DNA of 64,000 bases from positions 992,001 through 1,056,000 of the forward strand of contig OY755179.1 in the NCBI GenBank assembly GCA_963576735.1, in the 5' to 3' direction. The stretch comes from Bedellia somnulentella (Eukaryota; Arthropoda; Insecta; Lepidoptera; Bedelliidae). This document shows positions 1 through 9,957 of this stretch, one piece after another (positions within the stretch are counted from its first letter, which is position 1; each line of letters begins with the position of its first letter). Under the pieces are notes generated by a model. The model was not told where the DNA came from. It did not search any database and saw only the letters and a program-made list of their open reading frames with translations. The translations under genes and the position numbers were made by a program.

Positions 1-161
1 GTAATATCTCGAAATGCATTGCCCATTCAACATATCCAAGTTACCACAACTTTTTCATAATTACACAGCTAAATTATAGAAATCCAATAAAGATTAGAAT
101 TAATTATGAAAAAGGGTGACATTAACCCTCAATACCCTCATACCCTTTATCACTTGTTATG

Positions 162-399
162 ACATACATACATATACTCACGGCTGTAAATCCCTAGAAA
201 TGGTAGCCAGAGCTAAGAAATTAGAAATTTCTCAGCCACTTTTGGAAAGTTGAGTGGGGAAAAGATGGTAAAATAAAGGTTGTTGGTGATGGGTCTCCAA
301 CCGCATCGCCCAAAAGTCCCTTAAAAGCCCCAATACCGTTAGTCGCCTCTTACGTACGAAGAAATGGGATAGTTCTATTCTAAGCCGACACTACACAGC
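162..399 (-). mobile_element. SINE-A copy, subfamily A1, near full length
   Basis: On the minus strand it begins GCTGTGTAGTGTCGGCTTAG and ends in the GCCGTGAGTATATG(TATG) tail, read here as CATACATACATATACTCAC. It carries the A1 marks (GACTAACGG, TTAAGGGA). A deletion removes most of the CCGGTGGG block. It encodes nothing; the open frame across the core seen in many copies is a by-product of the conserved repeat. Confidence 0.85.
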
Positions 400-888
400 A
401 CAGTATGTTATGACACCCATAGTAAACATGATGAACATGTCAACGCTTACTACAAAATAATGGCACTACTACCTCTTTCAATACGGCGAAAACTGAAACT
501 GTTTTATTCACCAATTAAGCCGATCGTAAAATTGATGACTCATAATTCATTCATAGTCGAGAGTTCGCATACTCAGTTTTAAGACCAAACCATCTGCTAC
601 TCAGAATTTGACGACTTGCAATATGTCCCTCACACGGGTCGTTAATTAAAATTAATACAATCACAAGGGTATGGCGGGAACCCACACTCATTTAGCTTGG
701 CATTTTTTGCGCTCAGTAATATTTCAGATGTGTGCCACCGCAGAATTTCTTGTAATGAAACCAAAACATGCGGTTTTTATTTGATGTTCACGCTCCAGAT
801 CTGACGTATATTGTTTGTCAAACAAGGAATTGAGGCGTTTTATTTATTTAATTACTTTCTTGTATTATTGAAAAAAAACAGGCTTCCG
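400..888. other. No feature identified
   Basis: Unassigned AT-rich sequence between SINE-A and a LINE-C relic. No open frame of note, no splice-bounded block and no recognisable repeat on either strand. Confidence 0.4.
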
Positions 889-1010
889 ATGTGTAAGGAA
901 TAAAAGAGCATGTATGAGAAGATTAATGGATGTAAACGAAGCCATAGAGGTCGATAGCTATCGATATATAGACTATAGTCTCTGCCTACCCCAATGGCGT
1001 GAGTTTATAT
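889..1010 (+). mobile_element. LINE-C 3'-end relic
   Basis: Matches the LINE-C end: GGAATAAAAGAGCATGTATG, GATGGATGTAAACGAAGC-like sequence, TCTCTGCCTACCCCAATGG and GGCGTGAGT. It is degraded around the CQDRTKWRS codons, where a TCGATAGCTATCGATATAT stretch replaces the normal sequence, and the TATG tail is eroded. Confidence 0.65.
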
Positions 1011-1094
1011 ATTATTGAATTTTCTCTTTCGAGTAGATAGAGAATTATGATCGTGTATCTAAAAAAAATGTTTTTTTTATAGTACTAAATACTC

Positions 1095-1205
1095 AAACTT
1101 AAACCTTCAAGCCGTAAATCCCCAAAGGTGTGGCATAGGTACTAATATTTTTGAACATCACATTTCATTATTGTCAGCAGGTGTTCCCACTCAGTGTTGT
1201 CATTA
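1095..1205 (-). mobile_element. SINE-B, tail half (split by SINE-A)
   Basis: Degraded minus-strand SINE-B. CAAGCCGTAAATCCCCAAAG and GGCATAGGTACTAATA correspond to the hairpin end. It stops where a SINE-A copy enters and resumes at 1456. Confidence 0.6.
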
Positions 1206-1455
1206 GCTGTGTAGTGTCGGCTAAGAATAGCACTACCCCATTTCTTCCGGTGGGTGTACGGAAGAGGCGACTAACGGTATTGGGGCTTTTTAAGGGATTT
1301 TTGGGCGATGCGGTTGGAGACCCATCACCAACAACCTTTATTCTACCATCTTCCCCACTCAACTTCCAAAAGTGGCTGAGAAATTTCTAATTTCTCAGCT
1401 CTGGCTACCCCTTTTAGGGATTTATAGCCGTGAGTATATGTATGTATGTATGTAA
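1206..1455 (+). mobile_element. SINE-A copy, subfamily A1, inserted in SINE-B
   Basis: Full-length A1 copy from GCTGTGTAGTGTCGGCT to the (TATG)3 tail. SINE-B sequence lies on both sides (1095-1205 and 1456-1722), so this SINE-A is younger than that SINE-B. The target duplication is not clear. Confidence 0.85.
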
Positions 1456-1722
1456 GTGTTCCCACGTTTGCTTCCAAGTTATATTACCTACTGCGAGTAA
1501 TACGGGGCAAGGCTATTGTCGCTTTCTAGGAATGCACTGTCACATGACTAAGGACAAGTCACGCATGTGGGTTTCCTCACAATGTTTTTCCTAAAAGTTA
1601 CCAACCTTTATAAGCTTACCACACATATGACTTAAATAATGACACATTGATGTAGGTCTGACTCAGGATTAGAACTTACGTTTCCTGCTAGAAAACGGGT
1701 GGTGTTCCCACTGAGCTATCAA
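1456..1722 (-). mobile_element. SINE-B, head half (split by SINE-A)
   Basis: Contains the minus-strand core (CATGTGGGTTTCCTCAC-like, AACCACACATATGACTT-like) and the tRNA-type head read as GTTCCCACTGAGCTATCA. The B-box region (CAGGATTAGAACTTACG on plus) is diverged, so this copy looks old. Confidence 0.7.
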
Positions 1723-1749
1723 GTTTTATTAAAAATATTAATAAAATAT

Positions 1750-2034
1750 AGAGATATAGAGAGGATGAATGATAGAAAATTGGTAAAAGGGATCTATAGG
1801 GCTAGTGTGGATGGTAATGTTAGTAGAGGACGACCACGGAGAACACACTTGGACCAAATTCACGTGCTCAAAAAGGCTGGCGTCCGAAGTATGAAGAATA
1901 AAAGAGCATGTTTGAAAAGATTTATGGATGTAAACGAAGCTAGAGAGGTTTGTCAGGATCGTACGAAGTGGCGATCAATAGTCTCTGCCTACCCCAATGG
2001 GAACTAATGGCGTGAGTATATGTATGTATGTATG
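1750..2034 (+). pseudogene. LINE-C 3' end with RT C-terminal tail (5'-truncated retroposon)
   Basis: This is the longest LINE-C piece. Its open frame reads IERMNDRKLVKGIYRASV, then GRPRRTHLDQIHVLKKAG, then AREVCQDRTKWRSIVSAYPN, and stops at 2005-2007 just before GGCGTGAGTATATG(TATG). The GRPRR, CQDRTKWRS and SAYP pattern is the C-terminal end of a non-LTR retrotransposon ORF2 (established family knowledge, recognised by eye). The reverse transcriptase and endonuclease domains are missing because the insertion is 5'-truncated. A perfect 14-bp target duplication, TATTAATAAAATAT, lies at 1736-1749 and 2035-2048. That fixes the insertion as a single reverse-transcription event, and the nearly open frame suggests it is fairly young. 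The exact clade (RTE-like or other) cannot be settled from this tail. Confidence 0.8.
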
Positions 2035-2048
2035 TATTAATAAAATAT

Positions 2049-2477
2049 TGCTTCTCAAATTTATATTATATATTATTGAGTAAATTTTGTTAAATTTTAC
2101 TGCGTCGCTATAAAAAAAAATATGTGCCTCGTTTAAAAACTGCTATGACGATTATCAAACGATACGATTATAATTGAAATACAAGCAGGTCCCATATACG
2201 TTACCCGTAATGATGATATGAAAATGAGGAGCATCAGTTAAGTTTTATGAAAGGACTAAGAATTTACCAGTTGGAATTGTCGTTATACAACATAGCGCAA
2301 GAGAAAATACACTTACGGAAGGAAATAATAATCTCGATAAACTTAATGGCCTTAAGATTTTGGTGACCAATGTTTGACTATAAAAATTTATTTTGTTAAT
2401 ATACCATACAAAAAAATTGATGTTTTCGTCACGTGTTCCAACCCTAGTAAGCGACATGTAATATTTATCACCTCGTT
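2049..2477. other. No feature identified
   Basis: AT-rich unassigned sequence between the LINE-C insertion and SINE-B. Confidence 0.4.
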
Positions 2478-2738
2478 AAAATGACGGTGAGGAAAAACAT
2501 CGTGAGGAAACCCACATGGCTGAGTTGTACTTAGTCATGTGACAGTGTATTCGTACAAAACGGCGATAGGCCTGCCCTCCCCCCCCCTATCATGTGAGTA
2601 CACTGTCCATGCGAAACGTGGGTACTCTGAACACCAGGTGACAAAGTCACGTGATGTTCAGAAGTATTAGTACCTCTGCCAACCCCTTCGGGGATATTCG
2701 GCGTGAATGGTTATGTTTATGTTTATGTTATGTAGTTA
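2478..2738 (+). mobile_element. SINE-B copy lacking the tRNA head
   Basis: Starts within the core at GACGGTGAGGAAAAACATCG, runs through CCCACATGGCTGAGTTG, the TAGGCCTGCCCTCC hairpin, CACCAGGTGACAAAGTCACG and CCCCTTCGGGGATATTCGGC, and ends in a (TTTATG)n tail. It is a 5'-truncated insertion. Confidence 0.8.
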
Positions 2739-2766
2739 GAACTGTTAACTAATTTTGTTCGTAATT

Positions 2767-2925
2767 AGGCCTGCCCCCTATCACGTGAGTACACTGTCCA
2801 TGCAAAACGTGGGTACTCTGAACACCAGGTGACAAAGTCACGTGATGTTCAGAAGTATTAGTACCTCTGCCAACCCCTTCGGGGATATTCGGCGTGAACG
2901 TTTATGTTATGTTATGTTACAATTT
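2767..2925 (+). mobile_element. SINE-B copy truncated at the TAGGCCTG hairpin
   Basis: Begins at TAGGCCTGCCCCCTATCACG and runs intact to CGGCGTGAACGTTTATGTTATG. The 5' break sits inside the GATAGG/CCTATC hairpin, the same place where the copy at 42792 breaks. Confidence 0.8.
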
Positions 2926-2940
2926 TCCACCGATATACAT

Positions 2941-3186
2941 TCACACATATACCCACGGCAAGAAACCCTAAAAGAAGTATCTAGATCATCAGAAATATAA
3001 ATTCGTCAGCCATCCTTGGAGTTTGAGTGGGGAAAAGATTGTAAAATAAATGTTGTTAGTGATGTGTTCCCAAACGCGCGATGCGTATAATCTCTTGAAA
3101 AGCCCCGATAACTCATAAGTCACTTCTAACATACACCCACGAAAAGAAGTGAGGTAGTACTATTCTAAGCTGAAACTACACCGCTG
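2941..3186 (-). mobile_element. SINE-A copy, old and diverged
   Basis: All landmarks are recognisable in order on the minus strand, but there are many substitutions (CACCGCTGACC side, AAAAGCCCCGATAACTC, CATACACCCACG). It sits between two plus-strand SINE-B copies. Confidence 0.65.
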
Positions 3187-3242
3187 ACCACAAGAGACGT
3201 TTAATGATTAATTCTTCCATTTTCACACTTCACATATATATT

Positions 3243-3402
3243 TGACAGTGAGGAAAACTATCGTGAGGAAACCAAGTATTCTTACAAAGCGGCAATAATC
3301 CTGAACTCAACATGTGAATGTACTGTCCAGGCAACACGTGGGTACTCTTTACACCAGATGACCAAAACCATTGCCATCCCTTCGGAGATATACTGTGTGA
3401 CA
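3243..3402 (+). mobile_element. SINE-B relic
   Basis: Degraded plus-strand core (GAAAACTATCGTGAGGAAACC) through CACGTGGGTACTCT and CCATCCCTTCGGAGATA. No tail remains. Confidence 0.6.
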
Positions 3403-3483
3403 GTAGAATTGAGTTGAGCAAGTAAGTGAATATCAATCAACGAAAGAAAATATTGATTCTAATACTACAAACAAGAAGACATA

Positions 3484-3732
3484 GCCGTGTAGTGCCGGCT
3501 TAGAATTTTGCTACCCCTTTCTACCCACGGGTGTCGTAAGAGGCGACCAAGGGTATTGGGGCTTTTTATTGGATTTTTGGGCGATGCGGTTGGAGACCCA
3601 TCACCAAAAACCTTTATTTTACCATCTTTTCTCCACTCAACTTCCAAAAGTGGCTGAGGAATTTATAATTCCTTAGGTCTGGCTACTCCTTCTAGGGAAA
3701 TATAGCCGTGAGTATATGTATGTATGTATGTA
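3484..3732 (+). mobile_element. SINE-A copy, subfamily A2, full length
   Basis: Clean A2 copy: GCCGTGTAGTGCCGGCTTAG, CTACCCACGGGTGTCGTAAG, ATTGGATTTTTGGGCGATGC, TATAATTCC and GCCGTGAGTATATG(TATG)3. Confidence 0.9.
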
Positions 3733-3840
3733 CAAAAAAGAAAAGCCATGGAGGCGGAGAAATATATAAAAAAATCAAAGAAATAAATAAATATTACCGA
3801 AACAGAAATTGGATTTAATTGAGAGATTAAAAACAATATA

Positions 3841-3885
3841 TTTTGTGAGAAAAACAATTACATAATAATTGTTTTTCTCACAAAA
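3841..3885. repeat. Perfect 20-bp inverted repeat, 5-bp loop
   Basis: Arms TTTTGTGAGAAAAACAATTA (3841-3860) and its exact reverse complement (3866-3885) around CATAA. No target duplication is evident. It could be the remains of a hairpin MITE or a local inverted duplication. Confidence 0.85.
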
Positions 3886-4012
3886 AAACAGATATTAAGG
3901 TATCACTCTATTTATTTAAACCTTTTAAGTTTTCTGATAAAACGTTGACTTATCTGTCAGTTCATAAATTTGTTGGGTCCGCAGTTATAAAATTCAGTCA
4001 CTGAAAATATTA

Positions 4013-4160
4013 AGTATGAAGAATAAAAGAGCATGTATGAAAAGATTGATGGATGTAAACGAAGCTAGAGAGGTTTGTCAGGATCGTGCGAAGTGGCGAT
4101 CAATAGTCTCTGCCTACCCCAATGGGAACTAATGGCGTGAGTATATGTATGTATGTATGT
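4013..4160 (+). mobile_element. LINE-C 3'-end insertion (148 bp)
   Basis: A short 5'-truncated LINE-C insertion beginning AGTATGAAGAATAAAAGAGC and ending GGCGTGAGTATATG(TATG). A 9-bp target duplication AAAATATTA lies at 4004-4012 and 4161-4169. It encodes only the last ~40 residues of the ORF (KRLMDVNEAREVCQDRAKWR). Confidence 0.8.
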
Positions 4161-4185
4161 AAAATATTAAAATTTAACTTACTTA

Positions 4186-4333
4186 TACTCACACTCATTG
4201 TTCCCATTGGGGTAGGCAAAGACTATAGATCGCCACTTTGTGCGATCCAGGCAAATCTCTCTTGCTTCTGTTACATTCATCACTCTTCTCATAAATGCTC
4301 TTTTATTCTTCATACTTCGGACTCCGGCCTTTT
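4186..4333 (-). mobile_element. LINE-C 3'-end insertion, opposite orientation
   Basis: Reverse complement of the same LINE-C end (CATTGTTCCCATTGGGGTAG, CACTTTGTGCGATCCAGGC, TCTTTTATTCTTCATACTTC). With the plus-strand copy 25 bp away it forms a tail-to-tail inverted pair that could fold in RNA. Confidence 0.75.
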
Positions 4334-5325
4334 AAAATAAATTTTACTCTTCTGAAAATACCGACAACAAATAAACTAAACCTGGTGAAAAACCTATTCT
4401 AGCAGAAATTCCGCAAACGATGAATTTATTTATTTTATTTTATTAGGAAGATTTACAGCGTATACATTAACTAAAAAATAATGTATACAATGCAATGCCA
4501 ATTAAAAATCTCGACCTATAACAATTAAACTAAAAACAACAACTTACAGACTACAAGTAAATTCAAATAACAGACCGAGAACAATAGGAATAAAGGTAAC
4601 AATACTAAAAAATAAATTAATTATTGCTAAAAAAGAAAAAGCAAATAAAAATAATTAATTTAAATGTTCTGAAAAAATGATTGGTAAGTAATCGCTTGAT
4701 GGCTGAAATGCCTGGAGTTAAATATGTCGAAATAATTTTGAATTTGATTATATTCCCTAGAAACTATATAACTATTGTTATCCACTATTTCAGAACATTT
4801 CTGTCGCTTTTAATAAAAAAAATATGGGCTCAAATAATCATTACGTGAAGTTATTACTTCGTTATCTCAGGCTTGTTGGCGATCATAGCATTGTATTTAA
4901 TTATTTTGATACAAAAATAAACAAGAAAATTGTATGTACAATAAATGTCATCTCAGCTGCCCGTTAGGTTTAAACTCTTATAAGTAAGAGGATTATACCA
5001 ACAGCCACCTTTGTTTGGTCCATACATGGTACACAATATTATGATTACACAAACCACAATTATTCTAATACCAGAGATAGTACTTATATATGAAATTGAA
5101 GATCCGGTTTTAGTAAAACATTCATAATGTAGCCATATGAGAACATAACTACAATTCACAATAAAGTTCAACTTTAAATGTGAATTGAATAACCATAACA
5201 GTGTAGTTTACTTCCATTTGCAAGTAAATTCATCATGAAGAACTCATTAAGCCGTATTTGGCTAAGAGTTAAAAATGAAAACTTTGTTTACATTCGCGCT
5301 CTTTACAAAAAGTTTGGAAACTTAC
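4334..5325. other. AT-rich stretch on the 3' side of the candidate exon
   Basis: About 1 kb with no confident gene. An A/T-rich block opens with TTTATTTATTTTATTTTATT (4427 on), which resembles minus-strand retroposon tails but is unassigned. If the exon at 5326-5723 is real, its downstream intron begins here. No convincing next exon was found. Confidence 0.35.
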
Positions 5326-5723
5326 CTCGAGTTCAAAACACCGTGATGTTTTGGGCTCCCAGGGTCGTTCCTAGATTTTTTTGTTTTACACTTTGCACCA
5401 TCGTGATCCGAGTACACTTTTTTGTCGTTCACTGTGTTTCTGATAGTATGGTATCGCGGTTGGTAACTTTCGAGTTGCGAGTATAGTCCCGTCGGCGGCG
5501 CAGGGTTAAGTCTCTGCATGGTGTCGTGGGGTGTTAACCGTGCGGCGGTCGTCGCGACACTGGCTACTCGCTGCGCGGTCCCAGGGACCCTCCGCACCTT
5601 TGCTTCGACAAACGCCATCCGAGGAGCTCGGGTTTGCATCAGGTTAATTTTCTTTTTCTTCGCCGTGGCCGCTGAGTAGGAGAAGAAGCCGTTTCTATCC
5701 ATTTTTGGCGCCATTATCTTTAC
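5326..5723 (-). CDS. Candidate coding exon of an unrecognised gene (partial)
   Basis: A 398-bp block, clearly more GC-rich than its surroundings. On the minus strand it is preceded by a pyrimidine tract and acceptor (TAACTTTCTTTCACAG, ending at 5724) and followed by a consensus donor (CTCGAG then GTAAGT, 5325 downward). The frame is open throughout and includes ATG at 5714-5712 (MAPKMDRNGFFSYSAATAKK). The 9 bases between acceptor and ATG (GTAAAGATA) are also in frame, so the ATG may be internal. The ~130 residues are basic, with a KKKK run near residue 19 and a proline/tyrosine-rich middle (PAPPTGLYSQLESYQPRY). I see no signal peptide, membrane segment or known domain, and I do not recognise the protein. 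The donor interrupts a codon after its second base. It could be a first coding exon or a middle exon; 45843-45952 is a phase-compatible upstream candidate. Confidence 0.6.
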
Positions 5724-7421
5724 CTGTGAAAGAAAGTTATTAGATTAGGATTTATTTTGTATTTAGTAGATATGGATTTTAACTGCTGCCGTGGCTTTAC
5801 GTGACACATAATTAAATTTTTAGTATACATAAAATAATCAAATAGTATTAAAGTGGATTTATATTTGACACTATTAATATTTTACATGGTGATGGTGAAT
5901 ATTATTCAAATATTAACAACTGTTTTATAAATGTGCAAATCACACACGTGTATGTTTTAATATATAGTTGTATGGTATACTTAAATTATAGGTGTAAAAA
6001 AAAACGTTAAAATCGATTATTGTGTGTGGTTAAATTAAAATGTTTACCCTATGACATTGTCATTGATATAGAAACTTATTAGCGAAAATCTTGTGTTACA
6101 TTGTTTGTCATAAGTACCCTTCATAAATGCTTGAACGTTTAAAAAAAACTACAACACACACACACACACAAACTCTATTGCTTGATATTTTTTAAATATT
6201 TTTTTAAGAACTATGCAAATGCAACAAATAAAAAAATAAAATGGTGGTTAACAGCCTCTAATAATATAATAAATGCTGATTATAATCATCATTCAAGTTA
6301 TCAATGCAACTAAAAGCCCCAGTCATTCTAAAACGAAGCACCACAAGTACTATTTGACAAACTCTCTTTTAACTGATCCGGGCCCGGCAATCTAAATCGT
6401 GCAAGAAAATATCCTGCGGCAAGAAAGGGTTGTATCAAAGCTTACGACGCTCGGACAGACAAAGCATCTCCTATTGACAACCACACAGACGTACAGATAG
6501 TTCTTTTACAGGTGCTCTCACTGTGAGAGACCAGTTAGCATTCAAAAAGCCGCCGCGGGCGTCGTCGGCAAGATAACATCTGAGAACCAACTCCCGTGTA
6601 AGAGCAAGAAAATTCGCCCTTTTCACTCACGGAATTATGCTAAATCTAGGCTGCCCTACATATCGTCTAATTAAATTCTGTACAAATATTTCGGTACGCT
6701 AGTGCCATTTTATTATGCTCGCCTAATGGCTGTCTTACGTAATCCAATTTCTTACCGAGCTTTTACAGTACTTTTATCTTTGAAGGCATTACTAAAGCTT
6801 GAGTGTGATACGCAAAACATCTTTGCTGACAACGTTATTTGAGGCGTTTTTTTAAGGGATATTTTCTGTTGCCTTGTTTGGTATACTAAAAGCTTTATTA
6901 ATATGAAAGTGAAATTCTCGTACGAAACAATTCGAAGTAGTAATTTAGCGTAACAACACTTCGTGAATACATTTGCGCTAATGCACCTATGAAATGTTGG
7001 AGCGCTGCATAGTTGCACGAAACCTCTATCCGACATTCTGTTTTGTGCTTAATTACTAATAATAGTTCATACTTAGCCATTTATCAAATAAAACCATAAC
7101 AGTTATATATGAACGGATAACACGTGACCATTTTCATTAATTATATTCTTTGGAAATTAAATTCTTCACAGGCATATACGGCCCCACCGGGGCTCAAGCC
7201 TATCCTGATTAGGGTGACTTGCACATAATACACTTTGTTTGGATTAGCAGACTTTATTGACTGCTTCTGAGAAAGTAGATAGGGCAACTATAATATAATA
7301 TAGATATTAAGCATCTTAACTTACAACTAATCAGGTGTACCAGCATGCAATATAATTACCAAACTGGGCTATCTACAAATTTCAATATGTGAGTGAGGTG
7401 TAAAGTGTAAACTCAGAAATC
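5724..7421. other. Unassigned sequence upstream of the candidate exon
   Basis: No transposon family recognised. It holds an (AC)n microsatellite near 6152-6171 and a locally GC-rich patch at about 6540-6600 (CCGCCGCGGGCGTCGTCGG) that might be regulatory or a 5' exon. Nothing decides this. Confidence 0.35.
6152..6171. repeat. (AC)n microsatellite
   Basis: About ten AC dinucleotides in a row, in otherwise AT-rich DNA. Confidence 0.9.
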
Positions 7422-7560
7422 ATGCTAAATTTTATAGAAAAATTTAAAGTATTCGAATCGATTGTTTGTAATGTAAGGTTATGTGATCGTGTGAAAAATG
7501 ACGTGATTCGTGAAAGGTACGGCGTGAAAGATGATATTGTAAAAAAGATAGATTTTTCTG
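7422..7560 (+). pseudogene. Reverse-transcriptase C-terminal fragment (LINE-C type)
   Basis: Open frame reading FESIVCNVRLCDRVKNDVIR then ERYGVKDDIVKK (residues ~10-42). RxCDRVxNxxIRxRxGVKxxI is the linker after the RT thumb in non-LTR retrotransposons, just upstream of the LRWFGHVERM-type motif (family knowledge). Here it breaks before that motif and runs into a Helitron-like 3' end at 7577-7600, so this is a fragment, not a working gene. It plausibly comes from the segment just upstream of the part kept at 1750-2034. Confidence 0.6.
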
Positions 7561-7576
7561 AAAGATTTAATACATC

Positions 7577-7600
7577 CCGTGTGAAGCCGAAGGCAACTAG
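7577..7600 (+). mobile_element. Helitron-like 3' terminus
   Basis: ACATCCCGTGTGAAGCCGAA followed by ...CTAG and then T matches the style of Lepidoptera Helitron ends (compare 47273-47303). The matching TC 5' end was not located, so the element's extent is unknown. Confidence 0.45.
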
Positions 7601-7608
7601 TTGATTAA

Positions 7609-7868
7609 TATCGCACGCTTAATACTTTGACCTATGTCAAAATTTTGATGTGTTGAGTTAAAATACTACACAGACCTTAAAATCATGCTCAACAACATAT
7701 GAATACGAGACAATAAAGACCTAAGTGAAATCGAACATTTTTGTGTGAAGAACACGGGTGTTTTCTACTGCCTATGTTGTAGAGCATGCTTTTTAAGGTC
7801 TGTGAAGTATTGTAACTCAATTCATCAAAATTTTGACAAAGGTCACTGTTAGTAATAAGCGTGCGATA
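7609..7868. mobile_element. Hairpin MITE (~260 bp) with TA ends
   Basis: Long imperfect terminal inverted repeats of ~90 bp: TATCGCACGCTTAATAC at the left and its complement ...AATAAGCGTGCGATA at the right, with TCAAAATTTTGA motifs, ACAGACCTTAAAA and its complement inside. TA on each outer edge suggests a Tc1/mariner-type target. It has no coding capacity and lies 8 bp from the Helitron-like end. Confidence 0.7.
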
Positions 7869-8269
7869 TGATAAATATATAAATTAATATCCTATCTTCC
7901 CCATTCTAAACATTTCATTTAAATACCTTCACGCACCGATAGCAAGACGCGTAAAAACAACACAAAAACAGCTTATTAGATCAGCAAACTGGGGTGCATT
8001 CGCTGTCAATATTTGCGCCGTACATAACAAGTGTGTTAAACTGAGTTAAACAATGCTTCGAGGATTAAGCTGGGAAGAAGCAGGTGTACCGAAGTTTCGT
8101 CTCTAGAACTCTCTGATGGATAAAGTGGAACCTTACATACACGGTTTCGAATGTATTTGAGTTCTGGAAATTCTGTTCCACTGTGTAAACGTTGTTTTGT
8201 ATTAGCATTTGTTTGCAGGTGCTTCGTGGACACTATTCTTAACCTAAACTTTATTCACTTGTTTGTACC
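7869..8269. other. No feature identified
   Basis: Unassigned sequence between the hairpin MITE and SINE-A relics. Confidence 0.35.
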
Positions 8270-8495
8270 ATACTGGCGGCTGTAAAATATGGAAGAGGGT
8301 AGCCAGAAATTTCACCCTTATTTAATATTCAATGGGGGAAAATATGGTGAAAAGATACTAAATAAATTTATTAAAATATTTAAAAAGGATATTAAGCATT
8401 TTTAATTTTACTACCTGTTTATCATTCCCTTCCAAAAGTGGCTAACTGAGTTCTTTCTAATTCAGAAATCTGTTCCTTCTAATTGTAAATACTTA
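8270..8495. mobile_element. SINE-A relics
   Basis: GGCGGCTGTAAAATATGG and GGGTAGCCAGAAATTTC (minus strand, 8270-8350), then CTTCCAAAAGTGGCTAACTG (plus strand, 8430-8490). These are two heavily worn fragments in opposite orientation. Confidence 0.4.
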
Positions 8496-8987
8496 CCATA
8501 CTTACCATCCACAAATAATTAACTTTGCGGTCCATTTATTTGTATCTTTTATCTCTCTGAGTTTAGGTGTTACAATGTTCTTATACTTTATACGATATCG
8601 CGTCATTGTTGTCCTTATTATGAAGCTTTCACATCAAATAAGCCTATACCAACTTAAATATTAAGCCCGTATAGTAAGCGGCTATAAATCTACTCCATCA
8701 AGATTGTGTGTGGAAAACAAATATGAGTTCAAACAGTAAGTGGGGGCCAGCAGGAAAGTTCCATAAGAAAGTTGGATAACTTCGGAAGAAGGAAAAAGCA
8801 AAAACTACAGCTAATTGATTGACGACTAGCCGATTACTGATACATTGCACAAAAATGGAATAGAGATGATTTGGAATATATATTAGTCGACTTTTCTTCT
8901 AATAAACTTCGTCGCATAATATTTTGATTTGATTATTGCGAAGTTTATTGGTATACATATTAATTATTACAATTTATATCCAGGCTA

Positions 8988-9208
8988 GCCATGTAGTACC
9001 GGCTTAGAATGTCACTACACCTTTCTATCCCCGGATGTCGCGAGAGGCGACTAAGGGTATGTGGTTTGAGACCCATCACAAGGGATACTTTATTTCTACC
9101 ATCTTGACCCTATCAACTTCCAAATGTGGTTGAGGAGTTTCTAGTACTGAAGTTCTGGCTACCCCTTTTTGAGAATTATGGTCGTGAGTATATGTATGTA
9201 TTTATGTA
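8988..9208 (+). mobile_element. SINE-A copy, subfamily A0
   Basis: AGCCATGTAGTACCGGCTTAG to TCGTGAGTATATGTATG. The A0 marks are GGATACTTTATTTCTACC and CCAAATGTGG, with a deletion in the CTAAGGGTAT...GATGCGG part. Confidence 0.75.
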
Positions 9209-9856
9209 CATATTACTACATGACTAGATAGTACTATTTTGATTGCCTTTAAATATTAGAAATAAAGTGCACTATGATCCTAGAGGTCCCTAAAAACTAT
9301 AAGACACAAATAGTAAACTGGTGTTCCAGATAAACTTTACATAAAATAAAATAAACAGTCGAAATAACTTTCTCTCAAAACCCGAAGCCAACAGTATGAC
9401 AAGCCAAGCACTTAGTTTTTCCATTACGTTTTGAGTTAAACACAGCTAAAGCTGCGTAAATATTTCTCTGTAATATTTCTTATAAGCCGGATTAAGCGAC
9501 CGCTTCTTAGACGAGCTTCAGACTTTTATAAAATTCGAGCAAAGAAAAATGGTGGAACTTCTAGTGCTTCGGTGACCGCACAGAGGCGAATACTGGATTC
9601 TTTCCTTGAGTTTCCTTTCTGTTGCTGTTATTTAAGGCTGTGCAGGTATCCAGAGCTACACATTCTCTATTCACAAATTCATGAAACATACCATTAGTTT
9701 CAGTATGTACTGTTTTAAAAATGCAAGCTGTAGACTGTTTACATTCCCTTGGGATTATTGTTTGACTTCGTTTGTACTTTTGTTTGGATTTTGGCTTCAT
9801 TCTTTAAAAACTGTTAGTGTTTAATACCTATCTTAAAGCTAACCTTTACATAGTTA
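9209..9856. other. No feature identified
   Basis: A 79-codon minus-strand open frame (9561-9800) has no domain, splice context or compositional support. Confidence 0.35.
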
Positions 9857-9957
9857 TACATACATATACTCACGACTATAAATCCCTTAAAGCGGTAGCC
9901 AGTAGGGAATAAGAAATTCCTCAGCCACTTTTGGAAGTCTCGTGGGGAAAAGATGAT
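9857..9957 (-). mobile_element. SINE-A tail-half fragment
   Basis: Only the 3' ~100 bp is present (ACTCACGACTATAAATCCC through GGAAGTCTCGTGGGGAAAAG), consistent with 5' truncation. Confidence 0.7.

Noticed and set aside
4953..5171. Minus-strand frame with a hydrophobic segment (RIIVVCVIIILC) as the next exon after 5326
   Set aside because: Phase would fit an acceptor at TTGTAG, but the tract is poor in pyrimidines, the intron would be only ~190 bp, and composition is ordinary AT-rich background.
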